Assembly (NCBI GenBank): GCA_017999075.1
Contig: JAGOBX010000170.1
Location: forward strand, 1-7,320
DNA from: Candidatus Babelota bacterium
Lineage (GTDB): Bacteria > JAGOBX01
DNA length: 7,320 nucleotides
Direction of reading: 5' to 3'
This document shows, in pieces, positions 6,154 to 7,320 of this stretch. Under the pieces are notes generated by a model, which was not told where the DNA came from, ran no database searches, and saw nothing but the letters and a program-made list of their open reading frames with translations. The position numbers and the translations under genes were made by a program. Within the stretch, counting starts at the first letter, position 1, and every line of letters starts with the position of its first letter.

Positions 6154-7056
6154 CTAACTCCTTAATACCTTCTTTAAAATATCCATATAACTTACAATGC
6201 CTATAACTTTGTCATTATTATCAACTATAGGTATATGTCTGCGGTGATTATTTGAAAATTCAAATGCAGCTTCTATTATTGAAGCATCCGGCATAAGTTT
6301 AAAATACGGTTTTTTCATAATCTCTTTAACTTTATGCTCTCTTCCTTTGGTAAGCATTTCTTCAAATGGTTCAAAATTTCTTAAAAAATTAAGATTTTTC
6401 ATCATTGATGCATATGACGGTATCCCGAATTTTATTATTTCATTTACAGTAACTTCCCCTATTAAAATTTCAGAATCATTTACCACAGGCGCATAACTTA
6501 TATTTTTCATAAAAAATAAATCTATAAGTTCGTGTATACTTTGATTGGAATTTATTGTTTGAGGGGTGGGACTCATAATATCAGCTACTGTTATAGATTT
6601 TTCAATTTCTATAGATTTTTTTTCCACATATTCAATAATCTTATCTGGAGATTTTAAACTTAAAAAATCATTTGACGCATTTTTATCAAGAAATAATTTA
6701 GCTATACCGCTTACAACATTTAAATATTTTTTAGGAGATTGCAATGATGCCAAAACAACTATTATTCCAAAAACATTATTATTATCATATTTCAAAACGT
6801 TTCGAGGTTTAGCTATACCTACAAGCAAATCATTAAAATTTTCAAGACGGGCATGCGGCATAATTATCCCGTCAACCAGCGTGGTAATTCCCAATTTTTC
6901 CCTTTCAAAAATTTGATGAAGAACTTCACTTTTCGGTACACTGAACGAATGCTTTTTATAAAACGCATCTATTATATCAGAAACGCATTCTTCAACTGTA
7001 TTGTTATCTCCGCCAAATAAAATAAAATGTTCATCAAGCAGACTTGATAACTTCAT
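6154..7056 (-). CDS. PTS EIIA (fructose/nitrogen type) domain fused to two CBS domains
   Basis: Predicted cytoplasmic regulatory protein of 300 residues. Residues about 5-150 form a type-2 PTS EIIA domain (PtsN/fructose/mannitol class), with the phospho-acceptor histidine in GIIMPHAR (His68) and the usual preceding stretch REKLGITTLVDG (52-63). Residues about 157-211 and 244-299 are two CBS domains, a pair that typically binds adenine nucleotides. CBS2 keeps the ribose-contact motif GIVSYMD (Asp292); in CBS1 the equivalent position is Glu206. The segment between the domains (about 212-240) includes NFEPFEEML. There is no membrane segment and no EIIB, EIIC, HPr or EI gene in the window, so this is a regulator rather than part of a sugar transporter. 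Its likely partner is the transporter encoded 2 bases downstream. The ATG at 7056 is chosen because GGAGG lies 6 bases upstream. An ATG at 7074 would add six residues and place the ribosome site inside the gene. The stop is TAG. Confidence 0.93.
   Translation of the reverse strand: MKLSSLLDEHFILFGGDNNTVEECVSDIIDAFYKKHSFSVPKSEVLHQIFEREKLGITTLVDGIIMPHARLENFNDLLVGIAKPRNVLKYDNNNVFGIIVVLASLQSPKKYLNVVSGIAKLFLDKNASNDFLSLKSPDKIIEYVEKKSIEIEKSITVADIMSPTPQTINSNQSIHELIDLFFMKNISYAPVVNDSEILIGEVTVNEIIKFGIPSYASMMKNLNFLRNFEPFEEMLTKGREHKVKEIMKKPYFKLMPDASIIEAAFEFSNNHRRHIPIVDNNDKVIGIVSYMDILKKVLRS
6158..6163 (-). promoter_or_regulatory. Ribosome binding site of the ion transporter, embedded in the upstream gene
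   Basis: AAGGAG on the minus strand, 6 bases before the ATG at 6151. It overlaps the last sense codons of the EIIA-CBS gene (TTA AGG AGT, then TAG). Ribosomes finishing the regulator would unmask and reload at this site, which is the usual arrangement for translational coupling. Confidence 0.85.
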
Positions 7057-7320
7057 TTTTTTCCTCCGATTCATCGATCAGAAAAATATATTATATAAAA
7101 TTATTAAAACAGAATTTTTAGATTTTTTAATATCAAAAAAATATCTATTTATAATAACAAAATATAAGTTTTTCTTTATCTATATCTATTATTCAATAAT
7201 TAAAAAATAAGTTTACAACTTACTGTATAAAAATCAAGGGTTTTATATTTTTAAAAAAAGATTAAATTTATCTTGAAAAAAAATCAATATGAATATATAT
7301 TCAATCTTCGTTCTAATATA
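7057..7320. other. AT-rich upstream spacer of the EIIA-CBS/transporter operon
   Basis: This stretch of about 260 bases is very AT-rich. Apart from the ribosome site it holds no gene I can support. It should contain the operon promoter. On the minus strand TATAAT (7095-7090) is well placed for a start near 7083, but no acceptable -35 hexamer sits 15-19 bases upstream, so I do not call a full promoter. A perfect 14-base palindrome, TGAATATATATTCA (7290-7303), and a 5-bp inverted repeat AAGTT-TAC-AACTT (7209-7221) are present but could arise by chance. Two short minus-strand reading frames enter from the right edge and end at 7284 and 7243; either might be the tail of an upstream gene. Confidence 0.5.
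7063..7067 (-). promoter_or_regulatory. Ribosome binding site that fixes the start of the EIIA-CBS gene
   Basis: GGAGG on the minus strand, separated by six A residues from the ATG at 7056-7054. It lies within the extension from the upstream in-frame ATG at 7074, which lacks a ribosome site of its own, so the shorter protein is preferred. Confidence 0.8.

Noticed and set aside
6154-7056. Component of a sugar-importing PTS
   Set aside because: No EIIB or EIIC is encoded in the window and the EIIA is fused to CBS domains beside an ion transporter, which favours a regulatory role.
7290-7303. Perfect palindrome TGAATATATATTCA as a possible operator
   Set aside because: Mostly alternating A/T, more than 180 bases from the likely transcript start, and not repeated elsewhere in the window that I can see.
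7289-7320. ATG at 7289 opening a plus-strand frame to the right edge
   Set aside because: Only ten codons are visible and there is no ribosome binding site upstream, so a gene start is not supported.
7243-7320. Two minus-strand frames entering from the right edge (ending at 7284 and 7243) as possible tails of an upstream gene
   Set aside because: They are 11 and 25 codons long, overlap each other in different frames, and neither matches a known family, so neither can be chosen.

Overview
The window is AT-rich throughout, in genes and spacers alike, and uses standard bacterial signals: Shine-Dalgarno sites of the AGGAG/GGAGG type, TTGACA promoters, and TAA, TGA and TAG stops. It looks like chromosomal DNA from an AT-rich, probably Gram-negative or anaerobic bacterium. 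The protein families present are too widespread to name a genus; a low-GC Desulfobacterota-like organism is only a guess. There are no RNA genes, insertion sequences, CRISPR arrays or phage genes.

Layout. At the left edge (1-108, minus) there may be the first 36 codons of a gene that runs out of the window. A promoter at 154-182 then drives a plus-strand gene (226-2478) for a SulP anion transporter with C-terminal STAS and cyclic-nucleotide-binding domains. A hairpin with a perfect 11-bp outer stem (2509-2544) separates it from a convergent paralogue with the same three domains (2553-4778, minus), which has its own likely promoter at 4821-4849. Upstream of that on the minus strand is a tightly coupled pair: a PTS EIIA-CBS regulator (6154-7056), followed after 2 bases by an ArsB/NhaD-type ion transporter (4874-6151). 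The right end (7057-7320) is AT-rich spacer with no gene I can support.

How they may work together. All four complete genes concern ion transport or its control. The second SulP protein carries motifs resembling the sodium site of cyanobacterial BicA, a Na+/bicarbonate symporter, and ArsB/NhaD relatives include Na+/H+ antiporters. One reading is an ion and bicarbonate (or sulfate) homeostasis island in which Na+ entering with the anion is pumped back out. Its proteins carry four possible control inputs: cyclic nucleotide (cNMP domains), adenine nucleotide (CBS), phosphohistidine (EIIA) and STAS-mediated interactions. The families are known. The less usual points are the combination, the altered anion-site residues in the first SulP protein, and the translational coupling of the EIIA-CBS gene to the transporter. 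Substrates cannot be settled from sequence alone.
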